Of a stretch of 46,667 nucleotides of DNA, positions 8,934 to 16,673 are shown in pieces. Within the stretch, counting starts at the first letter, position 1. Every line of letters starts with the position of its first letter. The notes below the pieces were generated by a model. That model was not told where the DNA came from, ran no database searches, and saw nothing but the letters and a program-made list of their open reading frames with translations. A program made the translations under genes and the position numbers. Source of the stretch: Cupriavidus basilensis (GTDB lineage: Bacteria; Pseudomonadota; Gammaproteobacteria; Burkholderiales; Burkholderiaceae); the NCBI RefSeq assembly GCF_029335485.1, contig NZ_JARJLM010000639.1, positions 1-46,667 on the forward strand, in the 5' to 3' direction.

Positions 8934-10430
8934 ATGTTTGCCATGAATGCCTCGATCTTCTCTTCCGCCCATCCGGCCGATCAGCTGGCCGAGTTCACCG
9001 ACGCCGATGCCGCGCTGGCTCGCATCCGGGAAATCTACGACGCTTCGGTCGGCGCCATCCGCGCGCGCTTCGACGCCTTTGCCCAGCGCCAGCCGCTGCC
9101 GTCCGCGGCACACGCCTGCTACCCGTACCTCGGCATCTCGGTCAACCTCGAGACCATGGTTACCGACAGCCGGCCATCCTGGGGCACGGTAGCCTACCCC
9201 GGCGTGTACGGCACCACGGTCACCCGCCCCGACCTGCTGGCCGACTACTACCGCGACCAGATCGAGCGCCTGATGCGCTACCACCGCGTGCCGGTGGTGG
9301 TCGGCGTGAGCCGGCGCCCGATCCCGCTGCCCTTTGTCATCGAAGCCTCCACCACGGATATCAGCTACACGCAGGCGCGCGAACTCGAAGCCTCCTTCGT
9401 GCTGCCTGAGCTGAGCCGCATCGACGACGCCATCGCCAACGGCACTTATGAGCCGGTTCCCGGCGAGGCCGGCCCGCTTTCGATGTTCCCCGCGGAGCGG
9501 GTGGACCTGGCGCTGCAGCGCTTGTATCACTACACCGGCACCGCGCCCCAGCACTTCCAGCGCTTCGTGCTGTTTACCAATTACCAGCGCTACGTGGACG
9601 AATTCATCGCCCTGGGCCGTTCGCTGATGGCGGCCGAAGACGCGCAGGGCGCCGACGGCTGCGTGCGCTTCGTCGAACCCGGCGATGTGGTGCAGCAGCG
9701 CGGCGAGGCCGAGCCCGACGACGCCCTGCGCCCGCGCGCGCTGCCGCAGATGCCTGCCTATCACCTGGTGCGCGAGGACAAGCTCGGCGTCACGCTGGTC
9801 AATATCGGCGTGGGCCCGTCCAACGCCAAGACCATGACCGACCATCTCGCCGTGCTGCGCCCGCATTGCTGGCTGATGGTGGGGCACTGCGGTGGCCTGC
9901 GCCGCTCGCAGCAGCTCGGCGACTACGTGCTGGCGCATGCCTATGTGCGCGACGACCACGTGCTCGACCACGACCTGCCGCCGTGGGTGCCGGTGCCGCC
10001 CATTGCCGAGATCCAGGTCGCGCTGCAGGAAGCGGTGGCGCGCGTCACGGGGCTCTCTGGCAATGAGATGAAGACCCGCATGCGCACCGGCACCGTGGTT
10101 TCCACCGACGACCGCAACTGGGAGCTCAAGTCCAAGTCGCTGTACGCGCGCTTCAACCAGTCGCGCGCCATTGCCATCGACATGGAAAGCGCCACGGTGG
10201 CGGCCAACGGCTTCCGCCTGCGCGTGCCCTATGGCACCCTGCTGTGCGTCTCCGACAAGCCGCTGCACGGCGAGCTCAAGCTGCGCGGCATGGCCAATGC
10301 GTTCTATCGCCAGCGCGTGAGCCAGCATATGTCGATCGGCCTGGAAGCCATCCGCATCCTGCGCGAGAGCGGTGCCGAGCAGCTGCATTCGCGCAAGCTG
10401 CGCAGCTTCGACGAGCCGGCGTTCCGCTAG
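8934..10430 (+). CDS. amn: AMP nucleosidase
   Basis: About 498 residues. AMP nucleosidase (EC 3.2.2.4) hydrolyses AMP to adenine and ribose 5-phosphate in the cytoplasm and adjusts adenylate pools. The N-terminal AMP-nucleosidase domain is seen in PYLGISVNLETMVTDSRPSWG and in FVIEASTTDISYTQ. The C-terminal nucleoside-phosphorylase-like domain carries MTDHLAVLRPHCWLMVGHCGGLR and AIAIDMESATVAANG, where the DMESAT acid residue contacts ribose. Length matches the enterobacterial enzyme (about 484). The start could be 8934 (MFAMNAS) or 8943 (MNAS); neither has a strong ribosome binding site. It is a single-gene unit. Confidence 0.93.
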   Translation: MFAMNASIFSSAHPADQLAEFTDADAALARIREIYDASVGAIRARFDAFAQRQPLPSAAHACYPYLGISVNLETMVTDSRPSWGTVAYPGVYGTTVTRPDLLADYYRDQIERLMRYHRVPVVVGVSRRPIPLPFVIEASTTDISYTQARELEASFVLPELSRIDDAIANGTYEPVPGEAGPLSMFPAERVDLALQRLYHYTGTAPQHFQRFVLFTNYQRYVDEFIALGRSLMAAEDAQGADGCVRFVEPGDVVQQRGEAEPDDALRPRALPQMPAYHLVREDKLGVTLVNIGVGPSNAKTMTDHLAVLRPHCWLMVGHCGGLRRSQQLGDYVLAHAYVRDDHVLDHDLPPWVPVPPIAEIQVALQEAVARVTGLSGNEMKTRMRTGTVVSTDDRNWELKSKSLYARFNQSRAIAIDMESATVAANGFRLRVPYGTLLCVSDKPLHGELKLRGMANAFYRQRVSQHMSIGLEAIRILRESGAEQLHSRKLRSFDEPAFR

Positions 10431-10529
10431 CGCTGCCTCCCGCCGGACGTGCTTGCGCCCGGCATCTTCCCCTTGCGGGCATGCCGGCGCCGGGACCGGA
10501 GTCCACGACCCGGCAGGCGGTGGCCGCGC

Positions 10530-11507
10530 TTACTGCTTGACGAGTTCGACGCGGCGGTTCTTGCCGCGGCCGGCATCGTCGTCGTTGCTGGCAACCGGCG
10601 ATAGCGAGCCCACGCCCTTGGCCGTCAGGCGCGCCGCGGGAATCTTGTAGGACGCCGTCAATGCCTGCACCACCGCGTCGGCGCGCTTCTGCGACAGGTC
10701 CAGGTTGCGCGCCAGCGCGCCCTGGTTGTCGGTATGCCCGACGATATAGACCTTGAGCTTGGGATCCGCCTTGAGCAGCTTGGCCATCTCATCCAGCGCG
10801 GGCTTGGACTCCGTCTTCACCTCGGCCTTGTCGGTGTCGAAGTAGACGCCATAGATGGCCACCTTGCCGGTCGACGCGATCGAGGTCTGCATGGTCTTGG
10901 CGTCGATCACGCTGACCTGCCCGGTCTGCATCGCCTTGGTCTCGACTACCTGCTGATAGATGGCGGACAGGTTGTTGGACGGGTCCGACATGATGTCGAG
11001 GAAGACATAGACGTCGCCCTTCGGCGTGGCCTTCTTGGCGAGGATGGCGCGGAACCCATCGTTGAAGGCGGCGTCGCCCTGGCCGGCCAGGCGCACCTTG
11101 CCCCCGTTGATCACATAGGACTGGAATTCGGGGCCACACTGATCGTTGCCCTTGCAGGAGAACAGCGTCTGGAAGCCGCCGTTCTGCAATGCGGCCTCGT
11201 AGTTGCGCGAGATTTCGAGCACGGACTTCTGCCCGGGAATCCGATAGGCGATGCGGGTGATCTTGCCTTCCAGCGCGAGCGTCTTTGGCGAGTGGTTCGT
11301 GGCGATGGGCTGGTTGGGCAATATCGCCTCGTCGTAGTCGACCTGCTGGTAGGCGCGTATCTGGGCGCCGGCAAACCGGGTCAACATCGGGTGGTCCTTG
11401 GAACCTGGCTCGTCCGGCAAGGACGCGGCAAGGACTGAGCCCGCCAGGCCGAGGCCAAGGACGGATACCGCAACACGCGCACGCACATCGACTATTCGGT
11501 TCTTCAC
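10530..11507 (-). CDS. DUF4892/OmpA-domain envelope protein
   Basis: 325 residues starting at a GTG at 11507, chosen because CAGGGAG lies six to seven bases upstream and because a signal peptide follows at once (VSVLGLGLAGSVLAAS, cleavage near residue 28). Residues about 30-200 match the DUF4892 style (YQQVDYDEAILPNQP, VLEISRNYEAALQNGGFQTLFSC). From about residue 220 there is an OmpA/MotB peptidoglycan-binding domain: VYFDTDKAEVK, then YIVGHTDNQGA with the conserved His-Thr-Asp, and GRGKNRRVEL at the end. The protein probably sits in the periplasm or outer membrane and anchors to peptidoglycan. The upstream 50 codons to 11672 are open but not protein-like. It is monocistronic. Confidence 0.88.
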   Translation of the reverse strand: MKNRIVDVRARVAVSVLGLGLAGSVLAASLPDEPGSKDHPMLTRFAGAQIRAYQQVDYDEAILPNQPIATNHSPKTLALEGKITRIAYRIPGQKSVLEISRNYEAALQNGGFQTLFSCKGNDQCGPEFQSYVINGGKVRLAGQGDAAFNDGFRAILAKKATPKGDVYVFLDIMSDPSNNLSAIYQQVVETKAMQTGQVSVIDAKTMQTSIASTGKVAIYGVYFDTDKAEVKTESKPALDEMAKLLKADPKLKVYIVGHTDNQGALARNLDLSQKRADAVVQALTASYKIPAARLTAKGVGSLSPVASNDDDAGRGKNRRVELVKQ

Positions 11508-11843
11508 TCGCAACTCCCTGGTAAATAACAAATTAACAAATACCGTTAGAGGCGAGATTTTGTTCCATGTCTGTGGTTTCTGTTGTTTTGCTGGTGGCTG
11601 TGTCTTGTGCACGCAACATCTGGCGCAGATTTCTTGCCGCTGCCAGTGGACAAGAGGCAGCCGCATACGCATGCGTCTTGACAGCGGTGATTCGCATCAG
11701 CCACACGAATGCGCGCCGCTTTTCCCGGCGAGACGAATCCGGCCTTGCGGCGCACCGAAAAAACAGTTGCGAAGACTGCAACGCATTTGTTACCCTTCGC
11801 TCCGTCTTTACTACGGATTTATTTCCATGGACTGCTGTTCTAG

Positions 11844-12205
11844 TTGGCCCTCGGCCAAATCCTGAACGGCTAGGCAAGTCCAGGCGATACCTCGCCACTG
11901 CCTAGCCGATACCGGCGGGTAGTGGTTTCTTGCACGGGTTCTCCGTGCAAGCCATTCCCTCTACGCGTTGCTTTACCAGGCGATCCGCTTGCCGCGGCAT
12001 GCACGCTTTCGTCCGTGCATGCCCACGCATGCCGCCGCCTGCGCAGACGCTGGCCATGTCAGCCAGCGTGGAGGACCCATGCTGTACAGCTTCATTGCAT
12101 CGTGCCACGTCCCGCCGCACCAGGCCGCTCTTGCCGTGCCAGGCGGTGCTGACAGCCTCGCCGCCAGGCGCGGCCACGCGGGGGGCTGAGGGCGCTGCAA
12201 GCGCC
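11844..12205. other. Hairpin-dense segment, candidate structured RNA
   Basis: Six perfect inverted repeats follow one another. TTGGCC/GGCCAA lies at 11844-11858. GGCTAGGCA/TGCCTAGCC at 11868-11907 has a nested GGCGA/TCGCC hairpin inside. TTGCACGG/CCGTGCAA is at 11930-11950, GCATGCACG/CGTGCATGC at 11997-12022, ACGCTGGC/GCCAGCGT at 12047-12069 and GGCGCT/AGCGCC at 12191-12205. None is followed by a T-run, so they are not ordinary terminators. Strand, boundaries and any RNA family are unknown. No known riboswitch or small RNA was recognised. Confidence 0.35.
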
Positions 12206-12279
12206 AGGGGGGAGCGCGGAGCCAATCCGCCTCCAGGTGTGCCGGACTTGGCCTTTCGTCCCGGGAATAAGGAAACCAT

Positions 12280-12357
12280 ATGGACAGTTGCCCCAGTCGA
12301 TTTTCTTATCGAAACCAGGCGCGCCAGCAGTCGTTCACCGGCCGCTGTCTTGCCTGA
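12280..12357 (+). CDS. Possible 25-residue peptide
   Basis: ATG at 12280 is preceded by AATAAGGAAACCAT, a good Shine-Dalgarno (AAGGA) with six-base spacing. It encodes 25 residues beginning MDSCPSRFSYRNQ and ending in FTGRCLA before TGA. Two cysteines, four arginines and two aromatic residues make it unlike the Ala/Pro/Arg chance frames around it. It is followed at 12377-12403 by a GGCCGG/CCGGCC pair that could form a hairpin. It could be a leader peptide, a free small protein or chance. I did not recognise the family. Confidence 0.35.
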   Translation: MDSCPSRFSYRNQARQQSFTGRCLA

Positions 12358-12517
12358 CTGGTAAGGCGGCGGTGTCTTGGGGCCGGTCGGATACGACCCG
12401 CCCCGGCCAATCGGCAGGCCCGCTCCTTTGTTGAATTCCGCCGGGATTCCCCGGCATTGCGCCGCCCCGCCAACAGTGCAAAGTGCAATAGCGAAAAAGG
12501 GCGGCCAGGAGTCGAGC

Positions 12518-12715
12518 ATGCGTAAGATCTTTTCCTCAACCGTTCGTGCATCCGCCATCACCGCACGGCTGGCCTCGCCATTTCTGCGCCGCATCGAAGC
12601 CGGCGCTTCCAGCTCCGCCTCCGGCACGGCACGGGTAGCCGATGCGCGCCACGTCCCGCACAGCAACCGCGAGTTCGCCGACGCCGCCATCCGTTCGTGC
12701 CGGACCCTCTGGTAG
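12518..12715 (+). CDS. Possible 65-residue hypothetical protein
   Basis: ATG at 12518 follows CAGGAGTCGAGC, a strong Shine-Dalgarno with six-base spacing. The peptide begins MRKIFSSTVRASAITARLAS and ends RSCRTLW. The N-terminus is basic and amphipathic; there is no clear signal peptide or domain. It lies 160 bp after the 25-codon ORF, in the same direction. A direct repeat GTGCAA-A-GTGCAA sits about 40 bp upstream of the start. Coding status is uncertain. Confidence 0.3.
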   Translation: MRKIFSSTVRASAITARLASPFLRRIEAGASSSASGTARVADARHVPHSNREFADAAIRSCRTLW

Positions 12716-12817
12716 CGTCTGCGCCGGTGAATTGAAATGGCATCCGGCGTGTCGGCCGCATCGGCGCGCTGGCTGTGTTCCTGCCGCGGGCACGTGCCGC
12801 GGAATTCTGTCTGTGAA

Positions 12818-12853
12818 GCCAAGGCCCCTTGGCGATATGCCGGGTCAGGCATA
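12818..12853. other. Two adjacent small hairpins upstream of the HD-GYP gene
   Basis: GCCAAG/CTTGGC (12818-12833, loop GCCC) is followed after two bases by TATGCC/GGCATA (12836-12853, loop GGGTCA). They lie about 210 bp before the HD-GYP start. They may be operators or part of a leader. Confidence 0.3.
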
Positions 12854-13062
12854 GAATCTCGCGCTTTGCCGGCAATGTCTGTTACCGCGCCGCGCTCGCC
12901 CGAGGGTCGATGGGGCGGATCCAGCAGGTATCGGCCCCTCCCGTGGTGGGACAAGACACCCCGCGGCGCCGGCGATAAACTTCGAAGCGCCTGATGGCAC
13001 CGCACGGCATGGCTTGCGTTCCGGCGGCCTTCGCACTTCGCACCTCGCGCGACTTTAGAACA

Positions 13063-13758
13063 ATGACCAAGAATCACCATGCGGTCGTTACGCTGGCCAG
13101 CCTCACGCTTGCCGGCTGCTTGCGCTATCCGCATGCGTCAGGGCACCTGGTCCGTACCGCGGCCATCGCTGCCTGCCTTGCGGATCTGGTTGGCCTGGAC
13201 GCGGCGGACTGCGAGCGCATACGGCTTGCCACGCCAGTGCACGACGTCGGCAAGCTTGCCATTCCCGATGCGGTGCTGCTCAAGCCCGGCAAGCTGCTTG
13301 CCGAGGAGCGCCAGGTGATGGAGCGTCACGCCGAAATCGGCGCGAACATACTTGCAGGCAGTTCGAATGCGCTGTTGCGGCTGGCGTCGCAACTCGCTCA
13401 CCATCACCATGAGCGCTTCGATGGCACCGGCTATCCGTGCCGCCTCGCTGGCCGGGAGATCCCGCTGGCGGCGCGTATCGTGGCGGTCGCGGACGCATTC
13501 GATGCCATGACCGAAGCGCGTTGCTATCGCCCCGGGATGACCGACGACGATGCCTTGTCCATCGTCTCGGCGGGGTCCGGCACGCATTTCGACCCGGACG
13601 TGACGCGCATCTTTCTCGCCAGCATCCCGCAGATCCTGCACAGCCGCCGCTCAGCGGAAGCGCTGATCGCCGCCGGCTCCGAGATGGCCGTGGTCGCGCG
13701 CTTCTACGGCCTGAATCGCGGCGCATTGCGGCAGATCCCTCGCCGGGACCATGCCTGA
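13063..13758 (+). CDS. Stand-alone HD-GYP domain protein (probable cyclic-di-GMP phosphodiesterase)
   Basis: 231 residues from MTKNHHAVVTLAS. HD-GYP proteins hydrolyse cyclic di-GMP in the cytoplasm. The key residues are all present: H28 in HASGHLVRT, H60-D61 in HDVGKLAIPD, H89 in ERHAEIG, H113-H116 and the GYP motif in HERFDGTGYP (116-125), and D144 in VAVADAFDAMT. The C-terminal GSGTHFDPDV helix motif follows. No receiver, PAS or membrane domain precedes it, unlike RpfG-type proteins, so its input is unclear. No clear Shine-Dalgarno precedes 13063; an earlier in-frame ATG at 12994 is an alternative. A 35-residue C-terminal tail is unassigned. It is convergent with the OmpW gene. Confidence 0.85.
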   Translation: MTKNHHAVVTLASLTLAGCLRYPHASGHLVRTAAIAACLADLVGLDAADCERIRLATPVHDVGKLAIPDAVLLKPGKLLAEERQVMERHAEIGANILAGSSNALLRLASQLAHHHHERFDGTGYPCRLAGREIPLAARIVAVADAFDAMTEARCYRPGMTDDDALSIVSAGSGTHFDPDVTRIFLASIPQILHSRRSAEALIAAGSEMAVVARFYGLNRGALRQIPRRDHA

Positions 13759-13788
13759 CGCGAAAGCTGCCGCAGCGTCCTTCGGGCT

Positions 13789-13813
13789 GGCGTCCCGGGC
13801 AGGCGTCCCGGGC
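13789..13813. repeat. 12-bp tandem direct repeat between convergent genes
   Basis: GGCGTCCCGGGC occurs at 13789-13800 and again at 13802-13813, separated by one A (period 13). It lies between the HD-GYP stop and the OmpW stop, where a terminator would be expected; no T-run follows. Confidence 0.7.
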
Positions 13814-13818
13814 GGGCG

Positions 13819-14463
13819 TTAGAAGCGGTAGCCCACGCCCATGCTGAACAGCCACGGATCCAGGCTCACGTTCGAGACCTTGACGCCGCCCGCCTTGACG
13901 TCGCTCGACAGCCACACCTTCTTGACGTCGGCATTGAGGAACCAGTTCTTGGTGAGCTTGTAGTCCATGCCGATCTGCAGCGCCGGCGCCACGCTCCAGC
14001 TATCGAGCGATAGCGAGTTGTTAGCGATGTCGGCACCCCAGATGCGGGTGAAATTCAGGCCGGCGCCCACATAGGGACGGAAGGTACCGTTGGGGATGAA
14101 GTGATACTGCACCAGCAGCGTAGGCGGCAGATGCGTGAAGGAGCCGATCTTGTTGCCGTCCAGCGAGACGTTCTGCTTCTGCGGCACGGTCAGCACGAGT
14201 TCGGCGGCGATGTGCGGCGTGAAGAAGTAGGTGACGTCGAGTTCGGGAATCCACTTGTCGTTCACCGTGATGCGGTCCGACGGGCCGACCCCGCCGATCG
14301 GGTCCGACTTGTTGGCCATGTTGAGGGAGGTGGCGCGCAGGCGCACCATCCAGTTGCCCTGCGTTTCGTCGTCGGCGGCGGCAGGCGTCGCGGCAACGGC
14401 ACCGAGCAAGGCAAGTGTGGCAAGAACGGTGGTGGAAAGACGGGTAGGTAGAGACTTCTTCAT
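13819..14463 (-). CDS. ompW: OmpW-family outer-membrane protein
   Basis: 214 residues with a signal peptide (LATLALLGAVAATPAAADD, cleavage near residue 31). The mature protein begins GNWMVRLRATSLNM and has LDVTYFFTPHIAAELVLTVPQ, LLVQYHFIPNGTFRPYVGAGLNFT and a terminal GVGYRF with C-terminal Phe. This is the eight-stranded OmpW barrel with its outer-membrane assembly signal. OmpW forms a narrow hydrophobic channel linked to small-molecule uptake and stress. Length is normal. It is transcribed alone, divergent from the possible transcript ending at 14828. Confidence 0.92.
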   Translation of the reverse strand: MKKSLPTRLSTTVLATLALLGAVAATPAAADDETQGNWMVRLRATSLNMANKSDPIGGVGPSDRITVNDKWIPELDVTYFFTPHIAAELVLTVPQKQNVSLDGNKIGSFTHLPPTLLVQYHFIPNGTFRPYVGAGLNFTRIWGADIANNSLSLDSWSVAPALQIGMDYKLTKNWFLNADVKKVWLSSDVKAGGVKVSNVSLDPWLFSMGVGYRF

Positions 14464-14561
14464 GATGGTTGGCTCGCTTATTGGGAAACTTCACGCACAG
14501 TGTGGCGGAGCGTTCCTGGTCGAACCTTGACCGAAAGCAAGAAGATCCCTATCGGTGGCGC

Positions 14562-14828
14562 ACGCTGCCCTGGGCGTCGCGGCGTTGCCACGGCGTCCCG
14601 TTCATCGGTGCCGATTGCAGCGGAATGCGCCCTGCATTGGTCCGTTCATGGCCGCCTTCCGCATTTCCAATGCCGGCGCGGGCTTCTAAGATCATGCGCA
14701 AATATTCGTGGCAGCGAGCCGCGGCGGGCCTTACGCTGTGCACACAGTCAAGCAACGAGCATGTCGTGGGCGTCCCGCAAGGGCGTCTTTCCGCGTGTGC
14801 CCCGTGGGGGCGGGGCACACCGGTTTTT
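14562..14828 (+). ncRNA. Candidate small RNA between ompW and leuA
   Basis: Inferred only from the promoter-like pair TTGACC-17-TATCGG ending at 14555 and the intrinsic terminator at 14795-14828 on the same strand, with no matching gene. The 5' end is a guess. It would run convergent to leuA, so it might only insulate leuA. No known RNA family was recognised. Confidence 0.22.
14795..14828 (+). terminator. Strong Rho-independent terminator, plus strand
   Basis: GTGTGCCCC (14795-14803) pairs perfectly with GGGGCACAC (14812-14820) and CGGTTTTTCC follows. The T-run is only on the plus-strand side, although leuA, which ends at 14863, runs on the minus strand. On the minus strand the same hairpin lacks a T-run but could still slow polymerase. 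Confidence 0.75.
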
Positions 14829-14862
14829 CCGCGGCGAGACCTTGGTTGCGGATGCAGCCGTT

Positions 14863-16563
14863 TTAGTCCGCGATGGCCTCTTCGCGCTGCGCCTGGCTGG
14901 CGGCGCGCAGGTGGCGGTTTACACCCGAGACCACGGCCTTCAGCGAAGCCGTGACGATGTTGGCGTCGATGCCGGCGCCGAAACCGGTAGCGGAATCGCC
15001 TACGCGTACCTCCACATAGCAGGCCGCGGCGGCGTTCGCGCCGGACGAGAGTGCGTGCTCGTGGTAATCCATCACCCGTACCGGCATATCGAGCGCGCCG
15101 GCGAAGGCGCCGACGAACGCATCGATCGGGCCGTTGCCCCGGCCGCGCACGCTGACGGGTTTGCCCTCCCGCACCAGTTCCACTTCGATCTCCACCTGGC
15201 CTTTGCTGTCGGACACCAGCTGGTGGCCAGCGTAGCGCAGCGGCACCTCGTCTTCAAGATACTCGCGCCTGAACAGGCGGTAGAGATCGTCGGCGCTGGC
15301 TTCGAGCCCGCTCTGGTCCGTCATGGCCTGCACCGCGCGGCTGAATTCGATCTGCAGGCGCCGCGGCATATAGATGCCATGCACCTGCTCCAGCAGGTAA
15401 GCCATGCCGCCTTTGCCGGACTGGCTGTTGACGCGGATCACGGCATCGTAGCTGCGGCCAAGGTCCGCCGGGTCGATCGGCAGGTAGGGCACTTCCCAGA
15501 TACCGTCGGCCTGCTGCTGCGCGAAGCCCTTGCGAATCGCGTCCTGGTGCGAACCGGAGAAGGCGGTGAAGACCAGGTCGCCCACATAGGGATGGCGCGG
15601 ATGCACCGGCAACTGGTTGCAATGCTCCACGCACTGCCGCACTTCGTCGATATCGGAGAAATCGAGCGTGGGGTCCACGCCTTGCGTATAGAGATTGAGC
15701 GCCAGCGTGACAAGGTCGACATTGCCGGTGCGCTCGCCATTGCCGAACAGGCAGCCTTCCACGCGGTCCGCGCCGGCCATCACGGCGAGTTCGGCGGCGG
15801 CTACCGCGGTGCCGCGGTCATTGTGCGGATGGACCGACAGCACGATGTCGCTGCGTCTCGCGAGATGCCGGTGCATCCATTCGATCTGGTCGGCGAAGAT
15901 ATTGGGCGTGCTGCATTCCACCGTGGTCGGCAGGTTCAGGATCAGCGGACGGGCCGCGCTCGGTTGCCAGATGGCCGATACCGCATCGCAGACCTCGAGC
16001 GAAAAGTCCAGCTCGGTCATGCTGAAGGTTTCCGGCGAGTACTCGTACGACCAGGCGGTCCCGGGCATGGCGTCCGTCAGCGCCTTGATCAGCCGCGTGC
16101 CTTCCAGCGCGATCTCCTTGACCTCGTCGCGGCTCGCGCCGAACACAATGCGGCGGAAGGAGGGCGCGATGGGGTTGTACAGATGGATCACGGCGCGCGG
16201 CGCGCCGCGCACGGATTCGACGGTGCGGCGGATCAGGTCTTCCCGCGCCTGTGTCAGCACCACGATGGTGACGTCGTCGGGAATGCGGTCTTCCTCGATC
16301 AGCATGCGCACGAAATCGAAATCGGTCTGCGATGCCGAGGGGAAGGCCACCTCGATCTGTTTCAGGCCGATCTTGACCAGCTGCTCGAAGAATTGCAGTT
16401 TGCGCTGCGGACTCATCGGCTCGATCAGGGCCTGGTTGCCATCGCGCAGATCGGTGCTCATCCAGATCGGCGCGCGCGTGATGCGCTGATCGGGCCAGGT
16501 GCGATCAGCGAGATCGACGGCGACGGCGGGGCGGTATTTGGCGGCGGGGTTACGCAACATCAT
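14863..16563 (-). CDS. leuA: 2-isopropylmalate synthase
   Basis: 566 residues. It condenses acetyl-CoA and 2-ketoisovalerate to 2-isopropylmalate, the first step of leucine synthesis (EC 2.3.3.13). The sequence is of the LeuA type 2 (actinobacterial-like) class: [17 protein letters not shown] near residue 34, [11 protein letters not shown], the metal-binding HPHND motif (about residue 243) and GNGERTGN (about 276-283). The C-terminal third ([23 protein letters not shown]) is the leucine-binding allosteric domain. Two ATGs are adjacent (16563 and 16560) after a strong AAGGAG seven to eight bases upstream. It is transcribed alone, behind a leader region with a Leu-rich peptide and terminators, so attenuation by leucine supply is likely. 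Confidence 0.95.
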   Translation of the reverse strand: MMLRNPAAKYRPAVAVDLADRTWPDQRITRAPIWMSTDLRDGNQALIEPMSPQRKLQFFEQLVKIGLKQIEVAFPSASQTDFDFVRMLIEEDRIPDDVTIVVLTQAREDLIRRTVESVRGAPRAVIHLYNPIAPSFRRIVFGASRDEVKEIALEGTRLIKALTDAMPGTAWSYEYSPETFSMTELDFSLEVCDAVSAIWQPSAARPLILNLPTTVECSTPNIFADQIEWMHRHLARRSDIVLSVHPHNDRGTAVAAAELAVMAGADRVEGCLFGNGERTGNVDLVTLALNLYTQGVDPTLDFSDIDEVRQCVEHCNQLPVHPRHPYVGDLVFTAFSGSHQDAIRKGFAQQQADGIWEVPYLPIDPADLGRSYDAVIRVNSQSGKGGMAYLLEQVHGIYMPRRLQIEFSRAVQAMTDQSGLEASADDLYRLFRREYLEDEVPLRYAGHQLVSDSKGQVEIEVELVREGKPVSVRGRGNGPIDAFVGAFAGALDMPVRVMDYHEHALSSGANAAAACYVEVRVGDSATGFGAGIDANIVTASLKAVVSGVNRHLRAASQAQREEAIAD

Positions 16564-16607
16564 GACGGTTCTCCTTCCTCGCGGGAAGATGCGGGACGCG
16601 AAGCGCT

Positions 16608-16632
16608 AAAAAAAGGCGCTGAATGCTAAAGC
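16608..16632 (-). terminator. T7 tract with weak hairpin just upstream of leuA
   Basis: On the minus strand CGCT and AGCG can pair around TTAGCATTC, followed by CC and seven T (plus-strand A7 at 16608-16614). The stem is only 4-5 bp, so termination is uncertain. It ends about 45 bp before the leuA start and is the second T-run in the leader. Confidence 0.4.
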
Positions 16633-16634
16633 GG

Positions 16635-16667
16635 AAAAAGGGTGGCGCAAGGCTGCCGAACTGCCAC
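16635..16667 (-). terminator. Candidate leuA attenuator terminator
   Basis: On the minus strand GTGGC (16667-16663) pairs with GCCAC (16646-16642), followed by CC and five T (16639-16635). It lies 7 bp after the leader-peptide stop. Its loop contains CGGCAGC (16658-16652), which can pair with GTTGCCG at the leader-peptide end (16687-16681, one G-T pair), a possible antiterminator. The folding scheme is inference. Confidence 0.5.
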
Positions 16668-16673
16668 GAGGCC

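Larger units (their letters stand above)
11508..13062. other. 1.55-kb stretch without a confident protein gene
   Basis: Several frames are open on both strands here, including one of 410 codons on the minus strand, but their translations are Arg/Pro/Ala/Ser-rich with no recognisable domain, as expected for chance frames in GC-rich DNA. What the stretch does hold: an AT-rich promoter-like segment for the OmpA-type gene (11518-11550, with TTTGTTA repeated on the minus strand), a run of perfect hairpins (11844-12205), two small ORFs with good ribosome binding sites (12280 and 12518), and two more adjacent hairpins at 12818-12853. No insertion-sequence ends were recognised. Confidence 0.6.
14464..14862. 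other. 399-bp intergenic stretch with an orphan plus-strand promoter-like site and terminator
   Basis: No protein gene is supported. A promoter-like pair TTGACC (14527-14532) and TATCGG (14550-14555) with 17-bp spacing, and a strong plus-strand terminator at 14795-14828, bracket about 265 bases without a convincing ORF. Both flanking genes (OmpW and leuA) run on the minus strand. Confidence 0.5.

Noticed and set aside
11902-13134. A 410-codon open frame on the minus strand in the gene-poor stretch.
   Set aside because: Its translation is Arg/Ala/Pro/Ser-rich without any domain, lacks a ribosome binding site and overlaps the HD-GYP start region. Long chance frames are common in GC-rich DNA.
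14500-16629. A 709-codon plus-strand frame opposite leuA.
   Set aside because: leuA on the other strand is certain; the product here is His/Arg/Gly-rich and unlike any family.
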